DNA of 64,000 nt, from the NCBI RefSeq assembly GCF_964026555.1, contig NZ_OZ032159.1, forward strand, positions 62,001 through 126,000, in the 5' to 3' direction. Shown here piece by piece: positions 7,080 through 16,735 of the stretch; the first letter of the stretch is position 1, and every line of letters starts with the position of its first letter. The notes below the pieces were generated by a model, which saw only the letters and a list, made by a program, of their open reading frames with translations, made no database searches and was not told where the DNA came from. Source of the stretch: Candidatus Tisiphia endosymbiont of Beris chalybata. GTDB taxonomy: Bacteria; Pseudomonadota; Alphaproteobacteria; Rickettsiales; Rickettsiaceae. The position numbers and the translations under genes are program-made.

Positions 7080-9749
7080 ATGGTGAATAATACTAATTAT
7101 GTTAAAGAAATAATAGTCAGCGGTAGCTCTTATAGAATTTTCGATATAAATAAAGCAGCAAATGATATCCAACTTGATTTAAAGCGCTTGCCATATAGTT
7201 TAAGGATATTATTTGAGAATGTATTACGTCTTAATGGTAGTAAAGAAAGCTTATTATTATTTAAACAATGGCTTCAGAATAAAAAATCTGTTTCTGAGAT
7301 ACCATTTATGCCGGCTAGAGTGCTAATGCAAGATTTTACCGGTGTCCCTGCTATTGTGGATTTGGCTGCAATGCGTGATGCTATGCAAAAACAATCAAGG
7401 GATCCTTTGAAAATTAACCCTTTAATTCCGGTTGATTTGGTGATCGACCATTCAGTTCAGGTTGATTATTATGGAGCAGCAGATTCTTTTGCTAAAAATG
7501 TTAAAATGGAAGTACAAAGAAATATAGAGCGTTATAAATTTCTTAAATGGGGGCAGAAAGCATTTAATAACTTTAAAGTAGTGCCTCCAGGAACAGGGAT
7601 TTGTCACCAAGTGAATTTGGAATATTTAGCAAATGTAGTATGGACCAAACAAGAAGACGGAGTCACTATTGCTTATCCTGATACCGTAGTTGGCACAGAT
7701 AGTCACACTACTATGATTAACGGTTTGGCAGTTCTTGGCTGGGGCGTTGGCGGGATTGAGGCAGAGGCGGCGATGCTTGGCCAACCTTTATCAATGATTT
7801 TACCGGAAGTAATTGGGGTGAAGTTAACTGGCACTTTACAAGGGATAATTACCGCCACAGATCTAGTGCTAACAATTACTCAAATGTTAAGAAAGAAAAA
7901 TGTTGTGGGTAAATTTGTAGAATTTTATGGTAATGGATTAGATTCTATGTCGATAGCGGATAGAGCTACTATCTCAAATATGTCGCCAGAATTTGGGGCC
8001 ACCTGTGGTTTTTTCCCGGTTGATAGCGAAACCATCAAATATCTTAATTTTACTGCTAGAGATCCTAATACAGTAAAATTAGTAGAGGAATATAGTAAAT
8101 TACAATCTCTATGGCGTGACCATGAAATTATTCCTGAATATACTGATATATTAGAGCTAGATCTATCTACCTTAGAAACTTCCCTTGCTGGCCCAAGACG
8201 CCCTCAAGATAGGACTAATTTACTAAATGCTGCTAATAGTTTTAGCGAGCAGCTAACTTCTTTTACTAAAGGAAATAATGATTTAAACATTAGATATCCT
8301 GTAGCTAATGCTGATTTTACTATAGGTAACGGAGATATCGTGATTGCTGCCATTACCAGCTGTACCAACACCTCCAATCCTAACGTAATGATTACCGCCG
8401 GGCTGGTAGCCCAAAAAGCGGTAGAGCTTGGTTTAATAAAAAAACCGTGGGTTAAAACTTCATTAGCCCCTGGCTCCCAAGTGGTAACAGAATATTTAGA
8501 AAGAAGTGGCTTGCAAAAATATTTGGATATTTTAGGCTTTAATTTAGTAGGATATGGTTGTACTACTTGTATAGGTAACTCAGGGCCGCTTAAGGAAGAA
8601 ATAGAACAAACTATTTCTACGAATAAATTAGTGGTAGTTTCCATTCTGTCAGGTAATAGAAATTTTGAAGGTCGAATCCACCCTTTCACTATTGCTAGCT
8701 ATTTAGCTTCTCCTCCTTTGGTTGTTGCATATGCTTTAACAGGCACAGTTAACATTAATCTTGAGCAGGATATACTAGGGCAAGACCAATATGGTAAGGG
8801 TATATACCTCAGGGATATTTGGCCCAGCCAGGAGGAAATCAAAAAGACAATTGAGGCATCTCTCACTTCTCAAATGTTTAAGGACAAATATAGTCAGGTG
8901 TTTATAGGGGATCAAGAATGGCAGAATATTCAAGTTGTGAAAACTGATACTTACGCATGGGATGCGGAGAGTACCTATATTAATAATCCCCCTTATTTTG
9001 CAGAATTGCCTTCCCCAGCTAACTCCTTGCAAGATATAGAGCTAGCAAGGATCTTAGCAATTTTTGGAAATTCCGTAACTACCGACCATATTTCTCCTGC
9101 CGGCAGCATTAATTCAACTAGCCCCGCGGCTAAATATTTGATAGAACATGGAATTGCACCTAAAGATTTTAACTCGTATGGTTCAAGGCGGGGTAATCAT
9201 GAAGTAATGGTGCGAGGTACTTTTTCTAACAGTAGAATTAAGAATATGATATGTGAAGGAGTTGAAGGAGGAGTTACGATAAATCAACTCAATAATCAGC
9301 AAATGAGTATTTATGATGCCGCTATGGATTACAAATCTCAGGGAGTCCCGTTAGTAATTTTTGCGGGTAGAGAATATGGTTGTGGTTCGTCAAGAGACTG
9401 GGCAGCCAAGGGGACAAATTTACTAGGAGTAAAAGCAGTAATTGCTGAAAGTTTTGAAAGAATCCATAGGTCAAATTTGGTTGGTATGGGTGTGCTACCC
9501 CTGATACTTATTAATTGTACAGTATCGGATTTAAAACTTAACGGTACAGAATATATTACTATTAAAGATTTGAGCAACGGGATTAAGCCCTATAATCAAC
9601 TTAATTGTCTTATTAAAAGACAAAGTGGTATAATTGACACTATTCCAGTAGTTCTGCAAGCTTTTACTGATAATGAGGTCAATTATATCCAACATGGCAG
9701 TATAATGCATTTAGTAGTAAAAAATTTAAAGGATGAAAATGGACAATAA
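7080..9749 (+). CDS. acnA: Aconitate hydratase A
   Basis: TCA-cycle enzyme interconverting citrate and isocitrate. At 889 residues it has the length of the AcnA/IRP1 type. The three [4Fe-4S] cysteines are visible in CTSCTNTSNP (about Cys428) and GYGCTTCIGNSG (about Cys494 and Cys497). The N-terminal IDHSVQVD, the DSHTTM block and the swivel-domain GREYGCGSSRDWAAKG are intact. The start ATG at 7080 is preceded by an ATGGAG sequence. The 3' end overlaps the next small gene by 17 nt. Confidence 0.97.
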   Translation: MVNNTNYVKEIIVSGSSYRIFDINKAANDIQLDLKRLPYSLRILFENVLRLNGSKESLLLFKQWLQNKKSVSEIPFMPARVLMQDFTGVPAIVDLAAMRDAMQKQSRDPLKINPLIPVDLVIDHSVQVDYYGAADSFAKNVKMEVQRNIERYKFLKWGQKAFNNFKVVPPGTGICHQVNLEYLANVVWTKQEDGVTIAYPDTVVGTDSHTTMINGLAVLGWGVGGIEAEAAMLGQPLSMILPEVIGVKLTGTLQGIITATDLVLTITQMLRKKNVVGKFVEFYGNGLDSMSIADRATISNMSPEFGATCGFFPVDSETIKYLNFTARDPNTVKLVEEYSKLQSLWRDHEIIPEYTDILELDLSTLETSLAGPRRPQDRTNLLNAANSFSEQLTSFTKGNNDLNIRYPVANADFTIGNGDIVIAAITSCTNTSNPNVMITAGLVAQKAVELGLIKKPWVKTSLAPGSQVVTEYLERSGLQKYLDILGFNLVGYGCTTCIGNSGPLKEEIEQTISTNKLVVVSILSGNRNFEGRIHPFTIASYLASPPLVVAYALTGTVNINLEQDILGQDQYGKGIYLRDIWPSQEEIKKTIEASLTSQMFKDKYSQVFIGDQEWQNIQVVKTDTYAWDAESTYINNPPYFAELPSPANSLQDIELARILAIFGNSVTTDHISPAGSINSTSPAAKYLIEHGIAPKDFNSYGSRRGNHEVMVRGTFSNSRIKNMICEGVEGGVTINQLNNQQMSIYDAAMDYKSQGVPLVIFAGREYGCGSSRDWAAKGTNLLGVKAVIAESFERIHRSNLVGMGVLPLILINCTVSDLKLNGTEYITIKDLSNGIKPYNQLNCLIKRQSGIIDTIPVVLQAFTDNEVNYIQHGSIMHLVVKNLKDENGQ

Positions 9750-10101
9750 AATTAAAAAATATACGCAAGCTGGCAGAGCCAACCTTATTATAATTTATAT
9801 ATTATTTTTATGTGGAATAGTAGCTCCACTGTTACTGCTGGTAGGAGTAGGGTTTGCGTATGTGAACAAGGACGTTAAAGCCAGCAATTTATCTAGCCAT
9901 TATATTTTTATATTACGTACCTTTTCTATCGCACTTGTAAGCACTATTTGTATATCTTTGATAGGACTATTTATACATCCTATCCGGATATTGTTACATG
10001 CGTGCTTATGTATTTGGTATATATTACGAGTGGCTATAGGTTTTAAATATTTGTTAAATGATAAGCCACATGCAAACTACATGACTTATGGTATTAAATA
10101 G
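9733..10101 (+). CDS. DUF4870-like small membrane protein
   Basis: A 122-residue protein with about three hydrophobic segments. The pattern SHYIFILRTFSIAL after the first loop and IWYILRVAIGFKYL near the C-terminus resembles the DUF4870 (Tic20-like) family, where SHYRFQIRTFW and IWYIVRCxRG are typical. Function unknown. It overlaps acnA by 17 nt (a second ATG lies at 9739), so it is probably cotranscribed. Its stop codon TAG (10099-10101) is the first three bases of a family A repeat, so the natural C-terminus may have been altered. Confidence 0.75.
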   Translation: MKMDNKIKKYTQAGRANLIIIYILFLCGIVAPLLLLVGVGFAYVNKDVKASNLSSHYIFILRTFSIALVSTICISLIGLFIHPIRILLHACLCIWYILRVAIGFKYLLNDKPHANYMTYGIK

Positions 10102-10171
10102 ACTTCCTCCATAAATCAAAGTAGCCTTCAGAACTTTTAGAAGAAACGGTGCCGGGGACTACCTGTGCGTA
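10099..10171. repeat. Truncated family A repeat
   Basis: Begins TAGACTTCCTCCATAAATC and continues with an AGAAGAAACGG segment typical of family A, then runs into a family B-like end (TATAGCTTAGGTTACTATGAT) at about 10169. Only the left part of each element is recognisable. The region 10172-10273 leads into a transposase gene and holds nothing else that I recognise. Confidence 0.6.
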
Positions 10172-10273
10172 TAGCTTAGGTTACTATGATACCATAGTAC
10201 CCTACGATTTTGGGTTGGAGGGTTGATTTAGGGAGGGAAGAAGTAGTATAAGGTTGATATTTTTTGAGAAACT

Positions 10274-10866
10274 ATGCACCAAATACTACTTCAAGAATTG
10301 ATTTTATATATAGACGGAAATAAATCAAGATTAAAATGTTTGTCTGGGATGATAATCAGTTTAATAACTGGAGGTTCTATCGACCCAAAGGGTTTAGCGC
10401 TTGGTATTTCAGGTGATGCTAAAGCATCGTCAAAAATCCATAGGATTTATCGATTGTTAAAAGAATTTACTTTTGATTATATGAAGGTTGCATCATTACT
10501 GTTAAGCTTGTTTGGTGTAGGAAATTATGTTGTAGCAATGGATCGAACAAATTGGAAATTTGGTAAAACAGATATTAATATTTTGTTTTTAGTAATTGTA
10601 ATTGGTAAGATATCAGTGCCAATATATTGGCATTCTTTATCGCATGGTGGAGCTTGTTCTAAAGAATTTATGGAAGAATTTTTGCAGAAGTTTATTGACA
10701 ATTTTGGGGTTGAAAAAATAAAATATTTACTTGCTGATCGAGAATTTATGAATAAAGAATGGTTAAATTTCTTAATAGATAATCATATAAGATTTGCTAT
10801 TCCCCTAAGAACGGATCACCAAATTCGTCTTGAGAAAGGTTTAAAAACTTTAACGATTGGAAAAAT
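10274..10866 (+). pseudogene. IS4-family transposase, truncated
   Basis: About 198 residues of a DDE transposase with the IS4-type blocks AMDRTNWKFG (first Asp) and LLADREF (second Asp); the third acidic residue and the C-terminus are missing. The frame runs into a 146-bp family A repeat at 10866, and beyond that repeat the sequence is an unrelated IS630 fragment in the opposite direction. The transposase is therefore truncated and not functional. Confidence 0.8.
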
Positions 10867-11011
10867 AGACCTCTTGCATAACCTAATCTAATTGGTAATT
10901 TTGTCGTCGAAACTCCTCTCTGTTCCTCACGTACGTCTATGTACGCTGCGGTACTCGACTTCGTTTCTCCTAAAAATTCTTCAATTATCTTTAGGTTATG
11001 CAAGAGGTCTA
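10866..11011. repeat. Family A repeat (146 bp) joining IS4 and IS630 fragments
   Basis: Ends TAGACCTCTTGCATAACCTA and, inverted, TAGGTTATGCAAGAGGTCTA. Nearly identical to the copies at 11947, 18842 and 23836. Read on the reverse strand it continues the IS630 frame for 48 codons. Confidence 0.95.
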
Positions 11012-11519
11012 TTTTGTTACCATAACATCTTGCGCCTCTTAAACTCCAACCATATAGAGGACAAGCGTTATCTTCTATCCCAGATTCATCAAGATATACT
11101 AGCTTTTCTGGTGGAATTTGAGTTATCTCTTCCCAAAACTTCTCTCTTGCTACTATATCCCTCTTGGGGTGATAAAAGGTTTTTTTATATGTGTAATTAA
11201 AGCTTTTTAAAGCACGCTTAATTGTCGAGCTCGATGCTCTATTTGGCATTAGCTCTACGATTTCTTTTATACTCTTCCCCTCATTGATCTTCATGAATTT
11301 TAAAAACTCTGCTTTATCTTTTATTATCTTTCGACTATAGCCATTCTGATAACCACACTTGGCTTTGATATCACCAGTGCTATCTCTCATCCTCTTCCAT
11401 TTATACACTGTCTCTCTACAAACCTTAAATATTCCTATTATCTTTGCTACTGTCATTTTAGTTTCTAGTGCCGATATAACTCTTATACGTAATTCATATG
11501 GATGATAAGCTGATGCCAT
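11012..11519 (-). pseudogene. IS630-family transposase, N-terminal part
   Basis: About 169 residues: an N-terminal helix-turn-helix (PYELRIRVISALETKM..VAKIIGIF, RETVYKWKR) and the first catalytic Asp region LVYLDESGIED. The frame breaks after CYGNK, where a family A repeat is inserted. A second, internally deleted copy of the same transposase at 22401-22902 resumes with ISTYQE directly after a remnant of the same repeat, so the repeat sat at the same site in both copies. The 5' end of the IS reaches about 11599. Confidence 0.85.
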
Positions 11520-11599
11520 TTATTCTCTCTCTTTAGTATCTCCTTTAATTTATATCTCTTCCTCTTCGCTCTGTCTACATCTTACTGTACTATGCTATA

Positions 11600-11716
11600 T
11601 ATAGCTTATCCAGATAAAAAGGCGACATTAGCAAGGGCTTAAATCAACCGCTTAATAGAAATCAAAGAAGATAATATTTTAAACACCTTGTCGCCATTTT
11701 CATTCTCTAAGCTATA
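11600..11716. repeat. Inverted-repeat element, family B-like (117 bp)
   Basis: Starts TATAGCTTATCC and ends CTCTAAGCTATA; a second inverted pair lies inside (GGCGACA near the left, TGTCGCC near the right). It abuts the 5' end of the IS630 copy at a TATA junction. Confidence 0.65.
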
Positions 11717-12337
11717 TGCGAGCTAGGTATTGGTGTTTGCGACGCCAGGCAGAGGAGGTAAAGATAAATTTTTTTGTCAGGAGTTGCGATTGCTCTATTA
11801 TAAAATAATAAAATCTTCTTATCTCTTGAACCGTATAATTTATCATTTTTTTCGGTTTTTTTAAATTCTTCCAATGAATCTTCTAAAATTGCTGGCATCA
11901 GTTGAGCTTTGGTGATCACTAACATTGTCAAAGCAATCATTGACAATAGACCTCTTGCATAACCTAAAGATAATTGAAGAATTTTTAGGAGAAACGAAGT
12001 CGAGTACCGCAGCGTACATAGACGTACGTGAGGAACAGAGAGGAGTTTCGACGACAAAATTACCAATTAGATTAGGTTATGCAAGAGGTCTAATGTTACA
12101 TGACGATACCAACCAGTTTGTGTTCTAACTTCATACTGATCAAGACCAGGTTCACTCTTAGCCATCTCAAAACATTCTTCTATCGACCACCGAGCTCCTG
12201 CCGCATTCATTACCTCTTCTAATGATGTATCCACCTTAGAAAATACTGTATAGAAAGCCAAATCATTAACGTCATATCTACTGCGCCTGTTTAATAAAAA
12301 TCTCTCACAGCCTTTTACTCGATGATCAGGTTTTTTA
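11707..12337 (-). pseudogene. IS701-family transposase, C-terminal part
   Basis: On the reverse strand an open frame runs from PDHRVKGCERFLLNRRSRYD through RWSIEECFEMAKSEPGLDQYEV to WYRHVT, all characteristic of the IS701 transposase C-terminus. It is interrupted by a family A repeat (11947-12092) and resumes LSMIALTMLVITKAQLM. Removing the repeat with one TA gives RHVTLLSMIAL without a break. The upstream half is missing at this locus; 12339 starts another inverted-repeat element. A matching N-terminal half is at 16814. Confidence 0.85.
11947..12092. repeat. Family A repeat (146 bp) in IS701 transposase
   Basis: Inverted orientation relative to the copy at 10866. It interrupts the IS701 transposase gene in frame (48 added codons) and shows the TA-duplicating insertion pattern. 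Confidence 0.95.
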
Positions 12338-12338
12338 G

Positions 12339-12479
12339 TACTACAGTTGTAGATTAGAAAAATTATAGTAAAGGTTTAATATTTTTGTTTATTTTGGCCC
12401 CAAAAATATCAATATATCATAAAAATTTGTCATACAAATGCTCAATTCTTAAAATTTCTACTAATCTACAACTGTAGTA
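12339..12479. repeat. IS701-end MITE (family G, 141 bp)
   Basis: A perfect 19-bp terminal inverted repeat, TACTACAGTTGTAGATTAG, bounds an AT-rich interior without a frame. The same end sequence (17 bp) stands upstream of the IS701 N-terminal half at 16736, so this is probably a non-autonomous derivative carrying IS701-type ends. Confidence 0.8.
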
Positions 12480-12584
12480 TAGCTTAGATTAATAAGGTAC
12501 AGACAAAATAGTATCCAGAAAGTTTAATAGCTATGCATAGTTGGGGATATATGCTATGTCCATACCTTAATGATCTAAGCTATA
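12478..12584. repeat. Family B inverted-repeat element (107 bp)
   Basis: Starts TATAGCTTAGA and ends TCTAAGCTATA. The same 107-bp length is found at 22915 and 59429. The ends resemble those of the IS630 element at 22319. Confidence 0.8.
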
Positions 12585-13346
12585 CTAGGCAATGCCAACA
12601 AAATTAGTGAAAATTTGTCTTGAAAAATCGGTCCAGTATAGTATGTTGTATCTTATTTGCTGGCATTCTTTGACTTAAGTAAAAACTTCTGCAACTATTT
12701 TAAACTTAGCAAAATATTTGCATATTATCAAATATTTTATTCAGCAATTCCCGCTAGGTCTGGCAAGCCCGATACTTAAGCCTAACTCAGAATTTAATTT
12801 TCGCACTGTTTTATTAGCAAAACCTTGACCCTATGCTGTTTCTAGAAGATTATTAGCGGGAATTGCTGAAGTATTGAGATAATGCTAGAAAGATTAGATT
12901 ATGGTGATAGAATTACTAAAAGAGATAAAAAAATTTTCCATACAATAAAGCAGTTAGCCTAGCACTGTTAATATCATTAATGCCCAATTGATATTAAGGC
13001 ACAGTCAATTGTGGAGCTAACAACAAATAAATATTTTTGCCGAGGATGGTCAAGTATATATAGAGCATTAGATAATTTCTAAATTCCTATTAAGTCAAGT
13101 TTCGGAAAAAGTAGTAAAATTACCAAAGCTTTATTTAATAGGAATTTAGAATTAGTTAATAATATAGGTGAATATAAACCAGAGATATTGGCTAAAGTTG
13201 CTGAAGTTTTTGATAAATTATGCACTCAAATTGAATAAATAGGTCCAATTCTGTCATAAAATTAACAAAAACAAGAGCTATAATTTTCACTATTAGAAGA
13301 ATTTTTGTCAAAACTTAAGTTTTTAATTTGTTCAAGTTTAGAGATT
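12585..13346. other. Non-coding stretch with degenerate sequence and two inverted-repeat pairs
   Basis: No intact gene. One inverted pair is TCAGCAATTCCCGCTA (about 12740) with TAGCGGGAATTGCTGA (about 12853). A second is TCTAAATTCCTATT (13078-13091) with AATAGGAATTTAGA (13137-13150). A 52-codon open stretch (13083-13238) ending EVFDKLCTQIE looks like the tail of a decayed gene, but I cannot name it. Confidence 0.5.
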
Positions 13347-14090
13347 ATGCATGATAAAAAAATATATGGAAAAATAAAAGAAGTTAATTTTAAGAATATT
13401 CAAACTCTTTTTGACTCTAGAACAGAATCTATTAATAGTCCTTTGCATGCTATCATGTTACAGAATCAAGATTCGGACTTACCAGTAAGAAGAAATTTAT
13501 ATGAACAAGAGATAATTTTAACAGAGATATTGATCAATCAAGATAGTAAAGTTTTAGATCTCGGATGTGGTTATGGTCGTATTGCCCAAATGATACCTAA
13601 CAATATCAGTTATTATTATGGACTAGACTTTTCAGAAAAATTTATTAGAATTGCTCAACAGAATTTTTTATATAATGATAATTTTTTCTTCAGTAACTAT
13701 GATGTTACTAATTTTTACAATAATAATGTGATTAAATACAAAAAATTTAATGTAGTTTTTATTGTAGGTACAATGATGTATCTAAATGATTTTGCAGTAA
13801 GCCAAGTATACACTAATATCTTAGATTACCTAGAGGAGAATAAATCAGCAGTAATTTATATTAGAGAATCAGTTTCTTTATTAGAAGATAGAATTACTTT
13901 AGATAATTTTTACTCAGATAAATTAGAGAGTAATTATAGTGCCATATATAGAACTGATGCAGAATATAAAAATTTATTTAAAATATTTGAATCTAAGGGT
14001 TTTTATTTATCTAAATCACTATTATTTGATGAATCGCTGGCTAATAATAGTGAAACAAAACAAAAATTTTATATACTAAGAAGGGATTAA
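13347..14090 (+). CDS. Class I SAM-dependent methyltransferase of the surface cassette
   Basis: A protein of about 247 residues with SAM-binding motif I VLDLGCGYGRIA (about residues 68-79), the acidic end of strand 2 (YGLDFSEKFI) and a later FNVVFIVGTMMYL strand. This is the Methyltransf_11/25 arrangement. The frame is open to a TTG at 13305, but the ATG at 13347 is the more credible start. The substrate is unknown. The HAD gene follows one base after the stop, which makes this the first gene of a tight four-gene unit and suggests methylation of a small activated group or surface glycan. Confidence 0.8.
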   Translation: MHDKKIYGKIKEVNFKNIQTLFDSRTESINSPLHAIMLQNQDSDLPVRRNLYEQEIILTEILINQDSKVLDLGCGYGRIAQMIPNNISYYYGLDFSEKFIRIAQQNFLYNDNFFFSNYDVTNFYNNNVIKYKKFNVVFIVGTMMYLNDFAVSQVYTNILDYLEENKSAVIYIRESVSLLEDRITLDNFYSDKLESNYSAIYRTDAEYKNLFKIFESKGFYLSKSLLFDESLANNSETKQKFYILRRD

Positions 14091-14091
14091 A

Positions 14092-14694
14092 TTGAAGTCA
14101 GCATTTTGCTTTGATATGGATGGTACGTTAACAAAGCTTGAAGTATTACCAATCTTGGCCAGAGAAATCAGTATAGAACCTGAAATTGCTGTCTTAACTC
14201 GCGCTACAATAGAGGGCTTTTTACCATTCGAGCAATCCTTCTGTCTTCGAGTACGTTTATTAAAAGATCTTCCTATTACACAAGTACAAAATATTATAGA
14301 AAATATACCTCTTCATAACCAAATTATTGAATTTATCAAAATAAATTCACAACATTCTTATATAGTTACTGGGAATTTAGATGTATGGATTAAAAAGTTA
14401 GTAAAAAAAATAGGGTGTAATTATTATTCTTCTAAAGCTGATTATATAGGAAATAAGCTGAAAGGAGTACAAGTTATTCTTAATAAAGCAAATGCAATAA
14501 AAGATTTAAGGAATCAAGGATATGAACGCATTATTGCAATAGGAGATGGTATGAATGATGTATCTATGTTTGAGCAAGCTGATATTAAAATTGCTTTTGG
14601 TGGTGTTCACTCACCAGTATTATCTTTAATTAAATTAGCGGATTATATAACTTACCATGAGAAAAGTTTATGCAATATCCTGAACATGTTATAA
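14092..14694 (+). CDS. HAD-superfamily phosphatase (SerB-like)
   Basis: A 200-residue HAD hydrolase with motif I DMDGT (Asp8, Asp10), motif II in YIVTGN and motif IV GDGMNDVSMF, an arrangement like phosphoserine phosphatase. The cap insertion follows motif I (residues 15-70). The start is a TTG one base after the methyltransferase stop, and the 3' end overlaps the nucleotidyltransferase by 25 nt. Within this cassette it probably removes a phosphate from a precursor of the activated group rather than making serine, but that is inference. Confidence 0.8.
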   Translation: MKSAFCFDMDGTLTKLEVLPILAREISIEPEIAVLTRATIEGFLPFEQSFCLRVRLLKDLPITQVQNIIENIPLHNQIIEFIKINSQHSYIVTGNLDVWIKKLVKKIGCNYYSSKADYIGNKLKGVQVILNKANAIKDLRNQGYERIIAIGDGMNDVSMFEQADIKIAFGGVHSPVLSLIKLADYITYHEKSLCNILNML

Positions 14695-15335
14695 TACTTG
14701 CAGCTGGGATAGGAAGTAGGCTAGGTATGAATACACCAAAATGTTTAGTGGAAATTCACGATAAAAAAATTATTAATTATCAATTAAATCTACTAAAAGA
14801 TTTTCAGAATATTAGAATAGTTATAGGATTTAAAGAAGAAGAGGTTATAGAGCATGTTAATAAAATTAGGAGAGATATTATTTTTGTACGTAATGATCAA
14901 TATCTGACTACTACTAATATTACCAGCCTCATTTTAGCAGTTAGATACTTAAATAAGCCGTTTATTTTGTTGGATGGAGATATTATAATTAATAAACAGG
15001 ATTTTTGTAGATTTATTGAAGAATGTAGAAATAGTAAAGAAAGTATTGTAGGTGTGACAAAACACAGATCACAAGAAGCAGTATTTGTCAATATTGAAAA
15101 TGGCTATATTCATGCATTTTCTACTGATATTAAATCTAACTATGAGTGGTGTGGAATAGCATATATTCATGACTTTCAAATTAATCTTGATCTCTTAGGA
15201 TATATTTATAAGCTTTTTGAAGATATGATACCTATCAAAGCATTTGAGTTAGATGTATATGAAATAGATACTCCTATAGATTACGCATTAGCTACTAAAA
15301 TGATTACAGATAGAGTAATTTTTGATTTATTGTAA
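14670..15335 (+). CDS. NTP-dependent nucleotidyltransferase (LicC/sugar-phosphate type)
   Basis: A 221-residue GT-A-fold nucleotidyltransferase: N-terminal VIILAAGIGSRLG with PKCL (residues about 7-27), then the TTNITSLILAV and LDGDIIIN blocks (metal-binding aspartates). Such short enzymes include CTP:phosphocholine cytidylyltransferase and related enzymes that make CDP-activated small groups. It overlaps the upstream HAD gene by 25 nt and the downstream frame slightly. With a CDP-glycerol transferase-like gene next to it, CTP is the more likely nucleotide; this is inference. Confidence 0.8.
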   Translation: MQYPEHVIILAAGIGSRLGMNTPKCLVEIHDKKIINYQLNLLKDFQNIRIVIGFKEEEVIEHVNKIRRDIIFVRNDQYLTTTNITSLILAVRYLNKPFILLDGDIIINKQDFCRFIEECRNSKESIVGVTKHRSQEAVFVNIENGYIHAFSTDIKSNYEWCGIAYIHDFQINLDLLGYIYKLFEDMIPIKAFELDVYEIDTPIDYALATKMITDRVIFDLL

Positions 15336-15351
15336 AATACTTAAAGGTAAT

Positions 15352-16680
15352 ATGCCCTTAAATGAAATTTTGAATATTAAAAAAGATATTGCTCAAGTAG
15401 CGAATGATAGTTATTCTTATTTTAATTTTAATCAACAGCTTATTGATCGTCAGAAATACAATATGTGGGAAGGAAATCATAAGTTACTTGATAGGTTTTA
15501 CAAGCAAGTAGGAGGTGCTTCTTTAAAACCTATTAAAGTTGTGTTTATGGTAGCGGATACTGCATTATGGGATGTTTTTCAATCGGTTTATTATAAATTG
15601 TTGTTGGATTCTGAGTTTGAACTAAAAGTTATTGTTTTTAGACGCGTAGATGTGCAACCTGATAAATCATACTCTGAAGTAGTCGATTTTTTTTCTAAGC
15701 GAAGTATTGCAGCAGATATAGTATGGGGCCATAACACCGATTATCCTCCGATTGCTCCTGAAGATGCTGATGTCGTTTTTTATACTTTAGGTAGTGCAGC
15801 ATTTCCTGATGTTTACAAGATGGAATATGTTAGTACATATTGCCGTACTTGCTATTTGTCTTATGGTTTTCTGCTGATAAATGCAGAAAATTATCAATTT
15901 GCTCAAGATTTTCATCATAGTGCCTGGGCAATCTATGCTAGTACTCGTCGTGAAGTACAACTATATCAAAAATATACAATGCGTTATAGTAGTAATGTAG
16001 TACTGACAGGTTATCCAAAATTTGATCTTTTGGATTTTAGAAAAATAAAAGTTAATAAACCTAAACGACCTATCATAATATGGGCTCCTCATTGGACAAT
16101 AGCCTTGTGTTACCCAAGTATTAATCTTGGGACTTTTGACCAAATATGTATGGACATTATAGAAGTTTTTTCTTCATTTTCAGAAATTGATTTTATCTTC
16201 AAGCCTCATCCTAATCTTTTGTATGCTCTTGACAAAACAACTTTTATGACTCAAGAGAGTTATATTCAGTATTTATCATTATTACTGCAATGTACAAATG
16301 TTTCTATCTATAATCATGGAGACTACTGTAATTTATTCTTAAAATCATCAGCTATGATCACCGATAGTGTTTCATTTCTCGCAGAATATCTCCCCACAGG
16401 TAACCCATTATTATTTTTATCACGTAAAGATCGAGTTAAATTTAGTGATGTAGGAGAAGAAATTATAAGATTACATTATCATGGTGAAGGAATTGAATCT
16501 ATTAAAAATTTTATTCAGCAAATTATTTACAAACAAGATGATTCAATGAAAGATCTGCGAGTAACAAAGGCATTCGCTCTTTTAGAGATTGAGGAAATAA
16601 ATTCTGCTGATAAAATACGAGATCACTTGCTCCAAAATTTTGGCAGAGCTCTGCCTCAACAAGATAAATTGCACTGCTAG
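15352..16680 (+). CDS. CDP-glycerol glycerophosphotransferase-like protein
   Basis: A protein of about 442 residues with a Rossmann GT-B-like C-terminal half: WAPHWT (about residue 243), FKPHPNL (about 283-289) and ITDSVSFLAEYLPTGNPLLFLSR (about 336 onwards). This matches the TagB/TagF family, where a H-x-x-x-K-P-H-P-type motif and I-T-D-x-S-S precede the donor-binding helix. A TTG at 15322 extends the frame, but the ATG at 15352 has AAAGG five bases upstream. It probably transfers a CDP-linked phospho-polyol or similar group onto a surface glycan. It ends the cassette; IS701 remnants begin within 60 nt. Confidence 0.78.
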   Translation: MPLNEILNIKKDIAQVANDSYSYFNFNQQLIDRQKYNMWEGNHKLLDRFYKQVGGASLKPIKVVFMVADTALWDVFQSVYYKLLLDSEFELKVIVFRRVDVQPDKSYSEVVDFFSKRSIAADIVWGHNTDYPPIAPEDADVVFYTLGSAAFPDVYKMEYVSTYCRTCYLSYGFLLINAENYQFAQDFHHSAWAIYASTRREVQLYQKYTMRYSSNVVLTGYPKFDLLDFRKIKVNKPKRPIIIWAPHWTIALCYPSINLGTFDQICMDIIEVFSSFSEIDFIFKPHPNLLYALDKTTFMTQESYIQYLSLLLQCTNVSIYNHGDYCNLFLKSSAMITDSVSFLAEYLPTGNPLLFLSRKDRVKFSDVGEEIIRLHYHGEGIESIKNFIQQIIYKQDDSMKDLRVTKAFALLEIEEINSADKIRDHLLQNFGRALPQQDKLHC

Positions 16681-16735
16681 AAATTAATTGGCAACTCGCG
16701 TTATAGATATTAATAATAATATCTAATATATCTAG

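Noticed and set aside
11925..12128. Open frame of 67 codons on the forward strand
   Set aside because: It is the coding strand of a family A repeat plus antisense of the IS701 transposase.
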